Assembly: GCA_964561145.1 (NCBI GenBank)
Contig: CAZLNZ010000003.1
Coordinates: forward strand, 1 to 64,000
DNA: 64,000 nucleotides
Direction: 5' to 3'
DNA from: RUG14300 sp964561145
Lineage (GTDB): Bacteria; Bacillota; Clostridia; Christensenellales; CAG-1252
The notes beneath the pieces are model-generated. The model was not told where the DNA came from. It saw only the letters and a list, made by a program, of their open reading frames with translations, and made no database searches. The position numbers were made by a program, and so were the translations under genes. Every line of letters begins with the position of its first letter. Position 1 is the first letter of the stretch. Positions 7,480-16,664 of this stretch are shown here, piece after piece.

Positions 7480-8402
7480 GTATTTCCTATGGAGAACTGT
7501 CGGAGCTTGTAAAAAAAAGTGAAGCTCCTCTATGTGTAGCCGTATCGGGTGAAGATGTATATTGGAGAAAAAAGGCACTTGATTTGCTCAGCGGATTATG
7601 TGATCCCTTCGACCTATCTGTTGTATGTCCTCCCGAAAGTGTATCGGATGCGCTTTTCAAGCTGTCAAGTTATGGTATATTCGGTAAGAGAGTTGTTGTA
7701 CTCAGAGAGTTTTTCGACTTGAAGGAGAATGACAGAAAGGAGCTTGAGAAATATGCTAAAAACCCCTTTGATGGTGCTATTCTTGTCTTTGACGGGGACT
7801 TATCAAAGGTGAATGGCTTTGTTCAAGTTGTATGTGATAAACTGAAGACCGGTTCTTTGAAGGAGGAGACGGAAAGTCTTTTTAAGAATGCCGACAGAGA
7901 AATTGAGGATAATGCCATAAACCTTTTACTTGATTACTGCGAAGGAGATATGGCAAGAATCGAGGGTGAAGCCCTCAAGCTTATGGCGTATCAAGAGGGG
8001 CGTATAACAACAGAGTCTGTAAAGGAGGTTGTTGTTCCCGAGGTTAGCCATAAAATATATGACCTTACCGATGCAGTTGCAAAGGGAGACTATAAGACTG
8101 CTTTTACAATAATTGAACGTGGAGATTTTAATGAAGGTGCACTGCTTTCATCGATTACCACCTTTTACAGAAATGTTTTTTATTGTAAAATATCAAATTC
8201 GCCGGAGCTCGCTTCTTGGTTAGGACTAAAACCCTATCCCATGAAAAAGGCAATTGCGATAGGGCGAAGCTATACTGCAAAAAATTTATTCGAGCTGTTA
8301 TCGTTGTTGTATCGGCTCGAGTTTGATATTCGTCTTGGCAAAACCACTGTGGATCAGGCTTTAGAGCTTGCAGTGGCTGAAGCCATAGAAAGGAGGCAAT
8401 AG
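7476..8402 (+). CDS. holA: DNA polymerase III subunit delta
   Basis: 308 aa. The pattern is HolA throughout: N-terminal GEDVYWRKKALDLL, then DPFDLSVV, the segment IFGKRVVVLREFFDLK, a middle AAA-like lid (LLLDYCEGDMARIEGEALKLMAY), EVSHKIYDLTDAVAKGDYKTAF, and a C-terminal helical collar (RLEFDIRLGKTTVDQALELAV). It loads the beta clamp as part of the clamp-loader complex. It is translationally coupled to ppa upstream, and the next start (GTG) overlaps its stop by one base. Confidence 0.93.
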   Translation: MSISYGELSELVKKSEAPLCVAVSGEDVYWRKKALDLLSGLCDPFDLSVVCPPESVSDALFKLSSYGIFGKRVVVLREFFDLKENDRKELEKYAKNPFDGAILVFDGDLSKVNGFVQVVCDKLKTGSLKEETESLFKNADREIEDNAINLLLDYCEGDMARIEGEALKLMAYQEGRITTESVKEVVVPEVSHKIYDLTDAVAKGDYKTAFTIIERGDFNEGALLSSITTFYRNVFYCKISNSPELASWLGLKPYPMKKAIAIGRSYTAKNLFELLSLLYRLEFDIRLGKTTVDQALELAVAEAIERRQ

Positions 8403-8986
8403 TGAATTTAGAAGCCAAAACAAAGTTCAGCAACAGCGTTACGAAGCTTGTAACCGCTGTACCGATTTGGGGTTGGACTATCATTTTAATGCTTACGAGT
8501 GCCGTAGCTAACGTGTTTACTGCCGAATTGGTATTGAATTCTTTGTCATATATCATGACGATAAATGTGGGCACGTTTATACTTATGCTTTTTGTATACG
8601 GTATACTGGCAGGTGGCGTTGCTAGACTGTTCATACGTCTTGTATATTCTGTAGCTAACAGACTGTATTTTAGATTTACTCATTACGTGCCTGATTACAA
8701 TCTACGTCGCTTACCAATTAACTACAATGTGTATTTGGGCGTTACCATGGCATTTTTCAGTGCAGCTAACTTACTTATCGCTGTTGTTAATGCCCTTATT
8801 TATGCCGTACCTACAGCTTATTATGCTTGGAGTTTCCTATACAAGCTTATTCATCTTGCAGCCCTTTGTTTGATATGGCTTACACTTCAAGGGTTTGTGG
8901 ATGATTGGCAAATGAAGAGAACGTATTTAGCATTGGGAATTCCTACGATAATTCTATATGCCGTTATTATGTTTGGAGGTATGTGA
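8402..8986 (+). CDS. Small integral membrane protein of unknown function
   Basis: 194 aa from GTG at 8402, which overlaps the holA stop TAG. About five hydrophobic spans (roughly 18-40, 48-75, 108-130, 138-160, 173-193). A cytosolic loop YRFTHYVPDYNLRRLPINYNVY lies between spans 2 and 3. No catalytic motif or known domain recognised. Its place between holA and the M28-like gene in a tight operon suggests a conserved lineage-specific membrane component, possibly working with the next gene (inference). Confidence 0.8.
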   Translation: MNLEAKTKFSNSVTKLVTAVPIWGWTIILMLTSAVANVFTAELVLNSLSYIMTINVGTFILMLFVYGILAGGVARLFIRLVYSVANRLYFRFTHYVPDYNLRRLPINYNVYLGVTMAFFSAANLLIAVVNALIYAVPTAYYAWSFLYKLIHLAALCLIWLTLQGFVDDWQMKRTYLALGIPTIILYAVIMFGGM

Positions 8987-8987
8987 T

Positions 8988-10379
8988 ATGAAAAAGAAAG
9001 GTTTGCTTATTTCCGTAATCCTCCTTATAGCACTTGTAGCTTCTCTTTGTGCTGTTCCTACTGTCTCAACATCCGCAGAGGTTAAGAATAATCCCTATGA
9101 GATTTATGTAGAATTCTGCAAAGGTTTTGCTAATCGTACTCCGGGTTCTCAGGGCGAAAAGAATGCGGCTAATTATATAGCCAAAACACTTAACGAAGTA
9201 AAGGTTGAGGGTATCAATACTTATAGCGGAGCCGATGGCGACACAACGGCTGATAGCTTGTTGCAACCATTTACAAGACCGATTGAAACGTATGATGAGG
9301 CGGCTGAGGAATATGTTGATTCTACTATTAGCAGCTTGAATGTTGTTGCGTATAAGCGTTGCGGGTCCTCTGATGCTCCTCTCCTTGTCGTTGCAGCACC
9401 ATTAAGCAATATATACGAGATATATGAAAGCAGTGCAGAACAATCCAAGAATGAGGGTGCTTATGAAAGCTCTTCCGCAGTTGCAGTAGCTTTAGCTGTT
9501 GCAAAGGATATCAAAGGATCTACTCTAGATTACGATATTGCTTTCTTATTCTATGGCGCAGATTATTATGACAACATGGGTGTAAGCTACTTCTTTAATA
9601 ACTGCAACCAAGAGGTTTTGGGCGTAATTGATTTATATGCAATCGGCGGTGGAGATGATTTGTATTTATACTGTGATGAGATATCAACCAAGCATGAAAG
9701 CTTTTTGACAAAGAGAATTAAGAAATTCGGATATAACATCAAGAGTACGCCCTTTAATAAAAACTACTTTACGAACTATAATGACAGTTCGCTATTTCCG
9801 TATTCTCATGCCGGTTTATACGGAATAGGGGATTATGTTTTATCTAACGGAATGCCTTTAGTCAAGCTTTTCGGCTATAACTGGGATAGCTTCGGGGATA
9901 AAGAATCCTCGAGCTTTGATAATGTTTTAGGCACAACATCCGACAACTTTTCCTATATGGATACCAATTATGGCGAAGATAAGCTTTTCGAAAGAATGGA
10001 TTTAGCAACTGTATTTGTTTCGGGTATCGTGGTAAATGAAGAGTTTAAGGATTCTTTAGAAGAGTACAAGCAGTCTTACAAGGGCATCGCTTCGAGTACC
10101 GGGTATTATGCATTTGCATTAACCGCATTAGGAATTTTAGTGGTTCTCTTTATAATCGGTGCGGTATATACAAGTAAAAAGACTAAGTCTGCCGGAGATC
10201 CCGATTTTTCAACCAACAGTAGTTTCCTTAATGGCGAAGAATCCAACAGTACGGAAGGAGACGACTTCGACGATGATCTTTTTGGTTCCGTGAAAAAAGA
10301 TGTGCCTAATAAAGAATCAACGGATTCCACGCAAGAAAACAACATCGATGATGACGATGATATATTTGGAGAGTTTTAA
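8988..10379 (+). CDS. Membrane-anchored M28-like protein, probably catalytically dead
   Basis: 463 aa from the ATG at 8988 (GGAGGT at 8975-8980). Signal peptide about 1-27, an ectodomain, one membrane span near residues 375-397 (YYAFALTALGILVVLFIIGA), then an Asp/Glu-rich cytoplasmic tail. The ectodomain follows the M28 aminopeptidase plan: NRTPGSQGEKNAANYI at the start, a LLVVAAP strand where active enzymes have the HxD metal ligands, YESSSAVAVALAVAKDI where D-N-A-S-G is normal, then DYDIAFLFYGADYYDNMGVSYF. The His and Asp ligands are not visible, so it may be a binding or scaffold protein. It is followed 2 bp later by cdaA, suggesting co-expression. Confidence 0.8.
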   Translation: MKKKGLLISVILLIALVASLCAVPTVSTSAEVKNNPYEIYVEFCKGFANRTPGSQGEKNAANYIAKTLNEVKVEGINTYSGADGDTTADSLLQPFTRPIETYDEAAEEYVDSTISSLNVVAYKRCGSSDAPLLVVAAPLSNIYEIYESSAEQSKNEGAYESSSAVAVALAVAKDIKGSTLDYDIAFLFYGADYYDNMGVSYFFNNCNQEVLGVIDLYAIGGGDDLYLYCDEISTKHESFLTKRIKKFGYNIKSTPFNKNYFTNYNDSSLFPYSHAGLYGIGDYVLSNGMPLVKLFGYNWDSFGDKESSSFDNVLGTTSDNFSYMDTNYGEDKLFERMDLATVFVSGIVVNEEFKDSLEEYKQSYKGIASSTGYYAFALTALGILVVLFIIGAVYTSKKTKSAGDPDFSTNSSFLNGEESNSTEGDDFDDDLFGSVKKDVPNKESTDSTQENNIDDDDDIFGEF

Positions 10380-10381
10380 AA

Positions 10382-11212
10382 ATGGAAGAGATTAGAAACT
10401 TTTTTGAGAATGCAAGCTGGACAATGGTGTTCGATGCAGTAATACTGGTATTGGCTTTGGTCGCAATTTCCGTATTTTTCTTTAAGAAGCGTAATGCAAA
10501 AGCGGCAGTTATCCTATTATTATACGTTATTGCCTCTTTGGCTATACAAATGTATTCCGCTTATTCTAACGGCAGCTATTTGTATATTGCCTCCGAGATT
10601 CTAAGATATGTCAATATATTCGTGATAGTCGCCTTCTGCGTTGCGTATCAAAACGACCTGAAGAACGGTTTTTTGAGGTTTGGTAACAAGAATGAGGATA
10701 GTCAATATACCATACACGGCAATTCGGAAGACGAGTTGATTGATTCGGCAAATGAGATAGTCAAAGCCGTGCAGGTTCTTTCAAAGAACGATACGGGAGC
10801 ATTGATAGTAATCTGTCCCGATTCGGTTCCAGGGTCAATTGTAGATACGGGTACAAAGCTTAACTGCTTGGTTTCTTCTGCCGTATTGCAAAGTATTTTT
10901 AATACAAAATCCCCTCTACATGACGGAGCTGTGGTAATAAAAAATAACACAATTATAGCCGCCGGTTGTTTCCTTCCTTTAACTCAGCGTAACGATATTA
11001 GCAAGGATCTCGGCACAAGGCACAGAGCCGCTATCGGTGTTACCGAAGAGTGTAATGTCTTTTCTATAGTCGTAAGTGAGGAGACGGGTATAGTCTCTGT
11101 AGTCCATCGTCATGGTGAATATAAACGTTTTATAACCGGAGAAAAGCTTCTTGACGAACTAGCATCGGTTTATGGTATTTCCGTATTGTCTAGGTTAAGA
11201 AAACACAAATAA
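10382..11212 (+). CDS. cdaA: Diadenylate cyclase CdaA
   Basis: 276 aa. Three N-terminal membrane helices (about 16-33, 39-58, 66-86) precede the DAC domain. Signature residues are present: DGA at 181-183 (in SPLHDGAVVI) and RHR at 213-215 (in LGTRHRAAIG), which bind and position ATP. It makes c-di-AMP from two ATP at the inner face of the membrane and so affects potassium, osmotic and cell-wall control. In most Bacillota cdaA is followed by cdaR (YbbR domains) and glmM; neither is here. Instead it lies at the end of the holA-membrane-M28-like group, 2 bp after the M28-like stop. Confidence 0.93.
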   Translation: MEEIRNFFENASWTMVFDAVILVLALVAISVFFFKKRNAKAAVILLLYVIASLAIQMYSAYSNGSYLYIASEILRYVNIFVIVAFCVAYQNDLKNGFLRFGNKNEDSQYTIHGNSEDELIDSANEIVKAVQVLSKNDTGALIVICPDSVPGSIVDTGTKLNCLVSSAVLQSIFNTKSPLHDGAVVIKNNTIIAAGCFLPLTQRNDISKDLGTRHRAAIGVTEECNVFSIVVSEETGIVSVVHRHGEYKRFITGEKLLDELASVYGISVLSRLRKHK

Positions 11213-11262
11213 CTTTAATAGTATTATAGTAGATATATCTTGCATAAGGTATATAAAAGGTA

Positions 11263-11296
11263 TTTCCGTCAATTGAGATAAATTCATTGGCGGAAA
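11263..11296 (+). terminator. Hairpin after cdaA, probable terminator
   Basis: TTTCCGTCAATTGA (from 11263) pairs with TCATTGGCGGAAA (11284-11296), with one bulged T. Only a weak T stretch (ACTTTT) follows, so termination is likely but not certain. Confidence 0.5.
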
Positions 11297-11362
11297 ACTT
11301 TTAGAAACGTATGATACCCCCCCTATGATTTGCAAATGATGTACTAGACTAAAGGAGGTCGA

Positions 11363-12574
11363 ATGAAGGTTTGCAAGTTCGGAGGAGTGGCAATGGCTAC
11401 GGCTGATTCTGTTAAAAGAGTAGCAGAAATACTTGATTCCGATGCCGAGCGGAGAATTGCCGTCGTATCGGCAATCGGAAGGAGATACAGAGAGGATAAG
11501 AAGGTTACTGATATCCTATATGACTGTATACGTAGTGATGAAAGGAAAGAGCGCCTAACCCTTCTTGAAGAGGTTTTTGATAGGTATTATGCGCTTTATT
11601 CCGACCTTTATGTTGATTTTGATCTTTCACCTCTGTTTGAAGAGTATGCAAATAAACTTTGCGAAGGATTCGAGAATGAAGAAATAATATGTCTAGGAGA
11701 GTTTCTTTCGGCGATTCTTTTTTCGAAATATCTTGATTGGGAGATTATCGACCCTAAGCAGTGTATATTGTTTTGTGAGGGTCGGGTTGACTATCAGAAC
11801 AGCATAAAACTTGTGAACGAAGTGTTCAAGAAAGTGGATAAAGCGGTTGTCGCCGGGTTTTATGGAGCGGATGTCTTTGGTCGAACAAGAATCCTATCAA
11901 GAGGAGGCTCTGATGTTAGCGGAGCAATTATTGCAAGAGGCATCAATGCAGAATTGTACGAGAATTGGACCGATGTCAACGGATATTATTGCGTAGACCC
12001 TAATATAGTCGATAACCCAAAGCATATAGATTATCTATCCTATGATGAGCTTTACGAATTAAGTTTGTCGGGTGCCGGAACTCTTCATTATGACAGCATA
12101 ATTCCTTTAAAGGGCAAGATACCAATCTTAATTAAGAGCGTGTTTGCCCCTTGGGAAGAGGGTACATTGGTAAGCGAACAAAGAGGAAAACCTAGGTATA
12201 TAGCAGTCAAACGTAATCTGGTGAGGTTAACGATAAATACTGATATTAAATGTCTATATATGCTTAGTTCTTTTTTTGAGGCTATCAAAGGTAGCATAGA
12301 AAGACTTTTAACTACTATGGGAGCACTTCGAATCTATTTGTTGCAAATAGATGAGGCTTTAATAAAGCTAATCGAAAAGTATAAAATTCCCTATTCGATA
12401 GATTATTTATCGGTAATAACCGTCGGTGGCATAAAAGAGGATCGAATAACTTTAATGAAGGAGTTAGAAAAAATGCTTTTTTATGACCTATCGGTCGATG
12501 ATAAAGGAATAACCTTTTCGCTAAAAAACGATATACTGGAAGAAACAATAAGGAATATTTATAAGGTATTATGA
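11363..12574 (+). CDS. lysC: Aspartate kinase
   Basis: 403 aa, ATG at 11363 with AAAGGAGG upstream. The kinase domain has KFGGVAMATADSVKRVAEIL at the N-terminus (Lys for phosphate binding), LSRGGSDVSGAIIARGINAE in the middle, and the WTDVNGYYCVDPNIV strand that binds aspartate and nucleotide. The last ~130 residues are ACT-domain-like and would sense lysine or threonine. It catalyses the first step of the Asp-family pathway. No lysine riboswitch was seen in the 150-bp leader. It overlaps hflX by 4 bp (ATGA), a linkage with no obvious metabolic reason. Confidence 0.92.
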   Translation: MKVCKFGGVAMATADSVKRVAEILDSDAERRIAVVSAIGRRYREDKKVTDILYDCIRSDERKERLTLLEEVFDRYYALYSDLYVDFDLSPLFEEYANKLCEGFENEEIICLGEFLSAILFSKYLDWEIIDPKQCILFCEGRVDYQNSIKLVNEVFKKVDKAVVAGFYGADVFGRTRILSRGGSDVSGAIIARGINAELYENWTDVNGYYCVDPNIVDNPKHIDYLSYDELYELSLSGAGTLHYDSIIPLKGKIPILIKSVFAPWEEGTLVSEQRGKPRYIAVKRNLVRLTINTDIKCLYMLSSFFEAIKGSIERLLTTMGALRIYLLQIDEALIKLIEKYKIPYSIDYLSVITVGGIKEDRITLMKELEKMLFYDLSVDDKGITFSLKNDILEETIRNIYKVL

Positions 12575-14157
12575 TTTACGGAAACACTAAAGGAATAAAA
12601 AGAGTTGTTTTAGAAGAACTGGAAAGCCTAGAGGGTGACTATGATAGAACTCTGTTGATAGACAGAGATGTGTTGTCTTTGATTTGTCAACTTACGGAAA
12701 AGCTGAATAGAGAAATTTCCATTTTCATTTCAAGGGGCGGAAGAATTTTGGCAGTAGGAATAGGCGATAGTACAACGGTACCGCTTGCAAATGTCAGCAA
12801 GAAAAGAGGCGATAAACGCCTTAACGGCGTAAGGGTTATTCATACACATCCTAACGGCGTAAGTAAATTGTCAAATGTCGATATATCTGCTTTGAAAGCA
12901 AACAGATTCGATTGTTTGTGTGCCGTCGGTGTCAAAAACGGAGAACCAAACGGCATAGAAGCGGCATATCTTTCTGCTAACGGCGTTAAAAGGATAAGTT
13001 ATAGCGGAACCGATTTTGATGATGATAAGCTTCTTGCACAGATAAACGAATCGGAAAACGAGAGTAAATTACAGGGCGGCTTTTCTACAGAAAAAGGAAG
13101 GGCGTTATTAGTCCACGCCTCCTCTGATCCCGATATCGACGATTCGCTTGACGAACTTGAATCGCTTGCCAAAACTTTGGGGCTAAAGCCCGTTGAAAGG
13201 CTTGTTCAGAAGAGAGATAAGCCCGATACTCAGTTTTATGTCGGCAGCGGAAAGGTTGAGGAAATCGCTCTAATTTGTCAGGTTAACGAAATAGACACCG
13301 TTATTTGCGATCACGGCTTGAGTGGAGTACAATTTAAGAATTTATCGGATGCCTTGGGTTTGGTGATATTGGATCGCAGTACATTGATTCTTGAAATCTT
13401 TTCCAAAAATGCAACCACCAATGAGGGTAAGCTGCAGGTACAGCTTGCTCGACTCTGTTATGAGCTTCCTATGTTGATTGGCTCTAATAGCGGAATGAGT
13501 AGGCAGCGCGGCGGCTTATTCGCAATGGGCGGAAGCGGTGAAACCAAACTGGAAACGGACAGAAGAGAGATTAGAAGAAGAATATCGGATTTAAGGGAAA
13601 AGCTCAAAACAGTTGAAAATTCGAGGGATTCGAGACGTAGAACAAGGATGCTTAACGGTGATAAAAACGTTGTTATAGTCGGCTATACAAATGCAGGTAA
13701 AAGTACCTTGATGAACTATATCACGAAAGCCGGTGTGCTTGAGGAAAACAAACTGTTTGCGACACTAGATTCCGTTTCTAGGAGCGTATGGGACAATGGC
13801 TGTCAATATCTGCTTACCGATACTGTAGGCTTTATAAAGCGATTGCCTCATGAATTTATTGATGCGTTTAAATCAACACTTGATGAAGCCCGTTATGCCG
13901 ACTTACTCCTTATAGTAGTGGATGTAAACAGTCCCAAACTTGTTGACGAATACGACGTTGTCCGCAAGGTTTTGAGCGAAATCGGAGCAGATAACATCCC
14001 TAGTATAGTTGTATACAACAAGTGTGATCTGAAATCTCCGGAGGGTATTTATTTGCCTAAGGTGGTAAATTCGGTTAACATTTCCGCAAGGAGCGGTGAG
14101 GGTGTTGTTGAGCTTAAGGTAAAAATAAAAGAATTGTTATTTAAACAAGAGGAATGA
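12571..14157 (+). CDS. hflX: Ribosome-associated GTPase HflX with JAMM-like N-terminal domain
   Basis: 528 aa, longer than the ~420 aa E. coli HflX. Residues 1-165 form an extra domain with H-T-H at 91-93, S101 and D104, matching the JAMM/MPN spacing HxH-x7-S-xx-D. From about 180 the standard HflX part begins: the ARD domain (PDTQFYVGSGKVEEI, GTLK-like Gly-rich loop GLFAMGGSGETKLETDRR), a coiled linker, and the G domain (P-loop GYTNAGKST near 370, DTVGFI, NKCD). HflX rescues stalled ribosomes. A similar N-terminal extension is common in Clostridia HflX; what the JAMM-like site does is unclear. Translationally coupled to aspartate kinase. Confidence 0.93.
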   Translation: MIYGNTKGIKRVVLEELESLEGDYDRTLLIDRDVLSLICQLTEKLNREISIFISRGGRILAVGIGDSTTVPLANVSKKRGDKRLNGVRVIHTHPNGVSKLSNVDISALKANRFDCLCAVGVKNGEPNGIEAAYLSANGVKRISYSGTDFDDDKLLAQINESENESKLQGGFSTEKGRALLVHASSDPDIDDSLDELESLAKTLGLKPVERLVQKRDKPDTQFYVGSGKVEEIALICQVNEIDTVICDHGLSGVQFKNLSDALGLVILDRSTLILEIFSKNATTNEGKLQVQLARLCYELPMLIGSNSGMSRQRGGLFAMGGSGETKLETDRREIRRRISDLREKLKTVENSRDSRRRTRMLNGDKNVVIVGYTNAGKSTLMNYITKAGVLEENKLFATLDSVSRSVWDNGCQYLLTDTVGFIKRLPHEFIDAFKSTLDEARYADLLLIVVDVNSPKLVDEYDVVRKVLSEIGADNIPSIVVYNKCDLKSPEGIYLPKVVNSVNISARSGEGVVELKVKIKELLFKQEE

Positions 14158-14173
14158 GCATATTGGAGGAGAT

Positions 14174-16498
14174 ATGAATTATTTTGATATGGAATGTAAA
14201 GAACCTGCACCCAAGCAAGTAATCCGATTTGGAAAGCTCTATATTAGTGTAATAACCTCACGATTAATTAGGGTGAGCATTGGGAAAAGAGAGGGTGCTA
14301 CTCAACTTGTAGTTAATCGAAACCTCGGTGAAACCTCCTTTACTGCCGAGAAAAAGGGGCCTCGTTTGACAATAAGGACTGAGGATGTAACGTTTGTTAT
14401 CAAAATAAACGGTCGCGTGAAGGCAATACTTAGAAACGGTAAAAAATTGTCAAACTTTAATAGAGGCAACTTAAAGGGAACTGCAAGAACCCTAGATAGA
14501 AAAAACGGTGCTTGTAAGATAGGCAAGGGCATCATTTCAAAAAACGGCGGAGCATATCTTGACGATAAAACCTTATCAATAGCCAACGGAATCACACCAT
14601 CAAACGGGCTTGTATATGATAGATACTATTTCTTATATGGTGACGATTATAGAGGGGCACTAAGAGATTTTTATCGTCTTTCGGGTAAATCGCCTTTTAT
14701 CCCCAAATACGCTCTAGGAAACTGGTGGAGTAGATATAAAGCATACACTCAAGAGGAATACAAAGAGGTATTTGTAAACTTTGAAAAGAGAAATATACCG
14801 CTAACTGTCGCTACAATCGATATGGATTGGCATTGGGTAAATGTGGTTGAGCGTTTCGGAAAGGAAGCAAAAAGCAAGGGTGGTCTTAATCTAACCGATA
14901 GAACCTTTTCTCGAATGTTTCAAGGATGGACGGGCTATAGCTGGAATACCGAGCTGTTTCCCGACCATAAGGAACTTTTCTGTTGGTTAAAGAAGAGAGG
15001 TTATGCAATAACTCTCAATTTTCACCCCTCGCAAGGAATACGATTCTTTGAAGATCAATATCCCGAGATGTGCAATCGTTTAGGATTAGATCCCGAAAAG
15101 AAAATGCAGATACATTTTGATTTATCTAATCCCGCCTTTATGGATGCATATTTTGATGTTCTTCATCATCCGTATGAAGGAGAGGGCGTCGATTTTTGGT
15201 GGCTTGATTGGCAGCAGGGACGGATTAGTAACGTCAAGGGGTTAGATCCTTTGTGGGGCGTGAATCACTATCATTATACCGATGCAGACAGAGGTGATAA
15301 GCGTGGAATGATTCTTTCTCGTTTTGCAGGAGCGGGCAGTCAAAGGTATCCTATCGGCTTTTCGGGTGACACAATTATTTCTTGGAAATCTTTAGCTTTC
15401 CAACCATATTTTACTGCAACTGCGGCAAATATCGGGTACACTTGGTGGAGTCATGATATAGGCGGTCATACAGGGGGAACAAAGGAAGAGGAATTATACC
15501 TTCGTTGGGTGCAATTCGGAGTATTTAGTCCTATAAACAGATTACACAGCACTTCGAATGAATTTACCGGTAAGGAACCGTGGAAATGTAGCATGGAGGT
15601 CGAGAACATATCTTCAGAGTTCCTAAGATTCCGTCATAAAATGCTTCCCTATTTATATACGGCTTCATATCATACTCAAAAGGAGGGTATTGCATTGTGC
15701 GAGCCTCTTTATTATTCGTATAAAGAGAAAGAGGCATATGCATATCCTAACGAATATGTTTTCGGTGGCAGTCTGTTAGTTGCACCGATTTGTAAAAAAA
15801 GAAGTGACAAATCTCTGTTGGCGGGAGCAGAAGTATATCTTCCCGAGAAAAAGAGATATACCGATATTTTTACGGGAAGGATATATCGTGGCGGTAGCCG
15901 CTTTAAAGCCTTTCGTTCTCTTGACAGTATTCCCGTATTTGCCAAAGAGGGAACGATACTTCCTTTATATAGGGATATCGATAACTCCTACGGTATTGAA
16001 AAACCTCTTGAAATATGGGTCTACAGAGGAACGGGAGAGTATCTTCTTTACGAAGATGACGGCATAAGCAAAAAATACTTAACAGGCGAGTACGCTATAA
16101 CTCGTTTTAATGTTTTGGAAAAGGATAACGAGTATCTATTCTCAATAAAAGAAGGGATTGAAGGAAATATGATAATTCCCGAGCGAGAATATACGATAGT
16201 TTTCAAGGACATTGAGAGTGCACTGGTTACGTGTAACGGAAATGCATTGGTCAGCGAGAGCGAAGAGGAGGTGAGGGTCACCGTTATGGGCGGACAACTA
16301 CACTTATCCGATTGTGTTGTCAAAAAGAATCCGCCAATTAGAGATGAACGCATTTTAATGATATCCCGCTACCAATTAAGGGCATCATATAAACAGAAAA
16401 GGTTTTTGAATTTTATTGACGATGGTGTTGCTCCGCATGCTCCCAAGGAGTTGGTTCTTCCCCTTGTTGAACTCGAGCAGATGGATTATGGTTTGTAA
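14174..16498 (+). CDS. Glycoside hydrolase family 31 (alpha-glucosidase/xylosidase)
   Basis: 774 aa, no signal peptide, hence cytoplasmic. N-terminal beta-sandwich to about 180, then a (beta/alpha)8 barrel, then a beta-rich C-terminal part. The nucleophile is Asp345 in the motif DFWWLDWQQG. The likely acid/base is Asp399 in PIGFSGDTIISW, and substrate-binding WWSHDIGGHTGG follows. These are the GH31 hallmarks for retaining alpha-glycosidases. The WLDWQQG variant is shared by a GH31 subgroup with several specificities, so the exact sugar is not assigned. ATG at 14174 with GGAGG upstream. Its own terminator follows; no transporter is adjacent. Confidence 0.93.
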   Translation: MNYFDMECKEPAPKQVIRFGKLYISVITSRLIRVSIGKREGATQLVVNRNLGETSFTAEKKGPRLTIRTEDVTFVIKINGRVKAILRNGKKLSNFNRGNLKGTARTLDRKNGACKIGKGIISKNGGAYLDDKTLSIANGITPSNGLVYDRYYFLYGDDYRGALRDFYRLSGKSPFIPKYALGNWWSRYKAYTQEEYKEVFVNFEKRNIPLTVATIDMDWHWVNVVERFGKEAKSKGGLNLTDRTFSRMFQGWTGYSWNTELFPDHKELFCWLKKRGYAITLNFHPSQGIRFFEDQYPEMCNRLGLDPEKKMQIHFDLSNPAFMDAYFDVLHHPYEGEGVDFWWLDWQQGRISNVKGLDPLWGVNHYHYTDADRGDKRGMILSRFAGAGSQRYPIGFSGDTIISWKSLAFQPYFTATAANIGYTWWSHDIGGHTGGTKEEELYLRWVQFGVFSPINRLHSTSNEFTGKEPWKCSMEVENISSEFLRFRHKMLPYLYTASYHTQKEGIALCEPLYYSYKEKEAYAYPNEYVFGGSLLVAPICKKRSDKSLLAGAEVYLPEKKRYTDIFTGRIYRGGSRFKAFRSLDSIPVFAKEGTILPLYRDIDNSYGIEKPLEIWVYRGTGEYLLYEDDGISKKYLTGEYAITRFNVLEKDNEYLFSIKEGIEGNMIIPEREYTIVFKDIESALVTCNGNALVSESEEEVRVTVMGGQLHLSDCVVKKNPPIRDERILMISRYQLRASYKQKRFLNFIDDGVAPHAPKELVLPLVELEQMDYGL

Positions 16499-16515
16499 AA
16501 TAATAACCGTATTGG

Positions 16516-16548
16516 AAGTGGTAGGACAATTTGTCTTACCACTTTTCA
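16516..16548 (+). terminator. Rho-independent terminator of the GH31 gene
   Basis: AAGTGGTAGGACA (16516-16528) pairs with TGTCTTACCACTT (one G-U), with an ATT loop and a TT tail. Confidence 0.75.
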
Positions 16549-16615
16549 CCTGGTATTGTAATGCTATAATAGTTTCTATAAAGGGTAAATAGTAATGGGT
16601 TATTTTTCTTCGGTA

Positions 16616-16645
16616 TTGACAATGTTCTACAAAAAATAATATAAT
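16616..16645 (+). promoter_or_regulatory. Sigma-A-type promoter
   Basis: -35 TTGACA (16616-16621), 18-bp spacer, -10 TATAAT (16640-16645), 19 bp before the ATG at 16665. Confidence 0.7.
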
Positions 16646-16664
16646 TAGATATCGGAGGTGGATT

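Noticed and set aside
11213..11362. Lysine riboswitch before aspartate kinase
   Set aside because: The 150-bp leader has one simple hairpin only and none of the conserved five-helix lysine-riboswitch segments.
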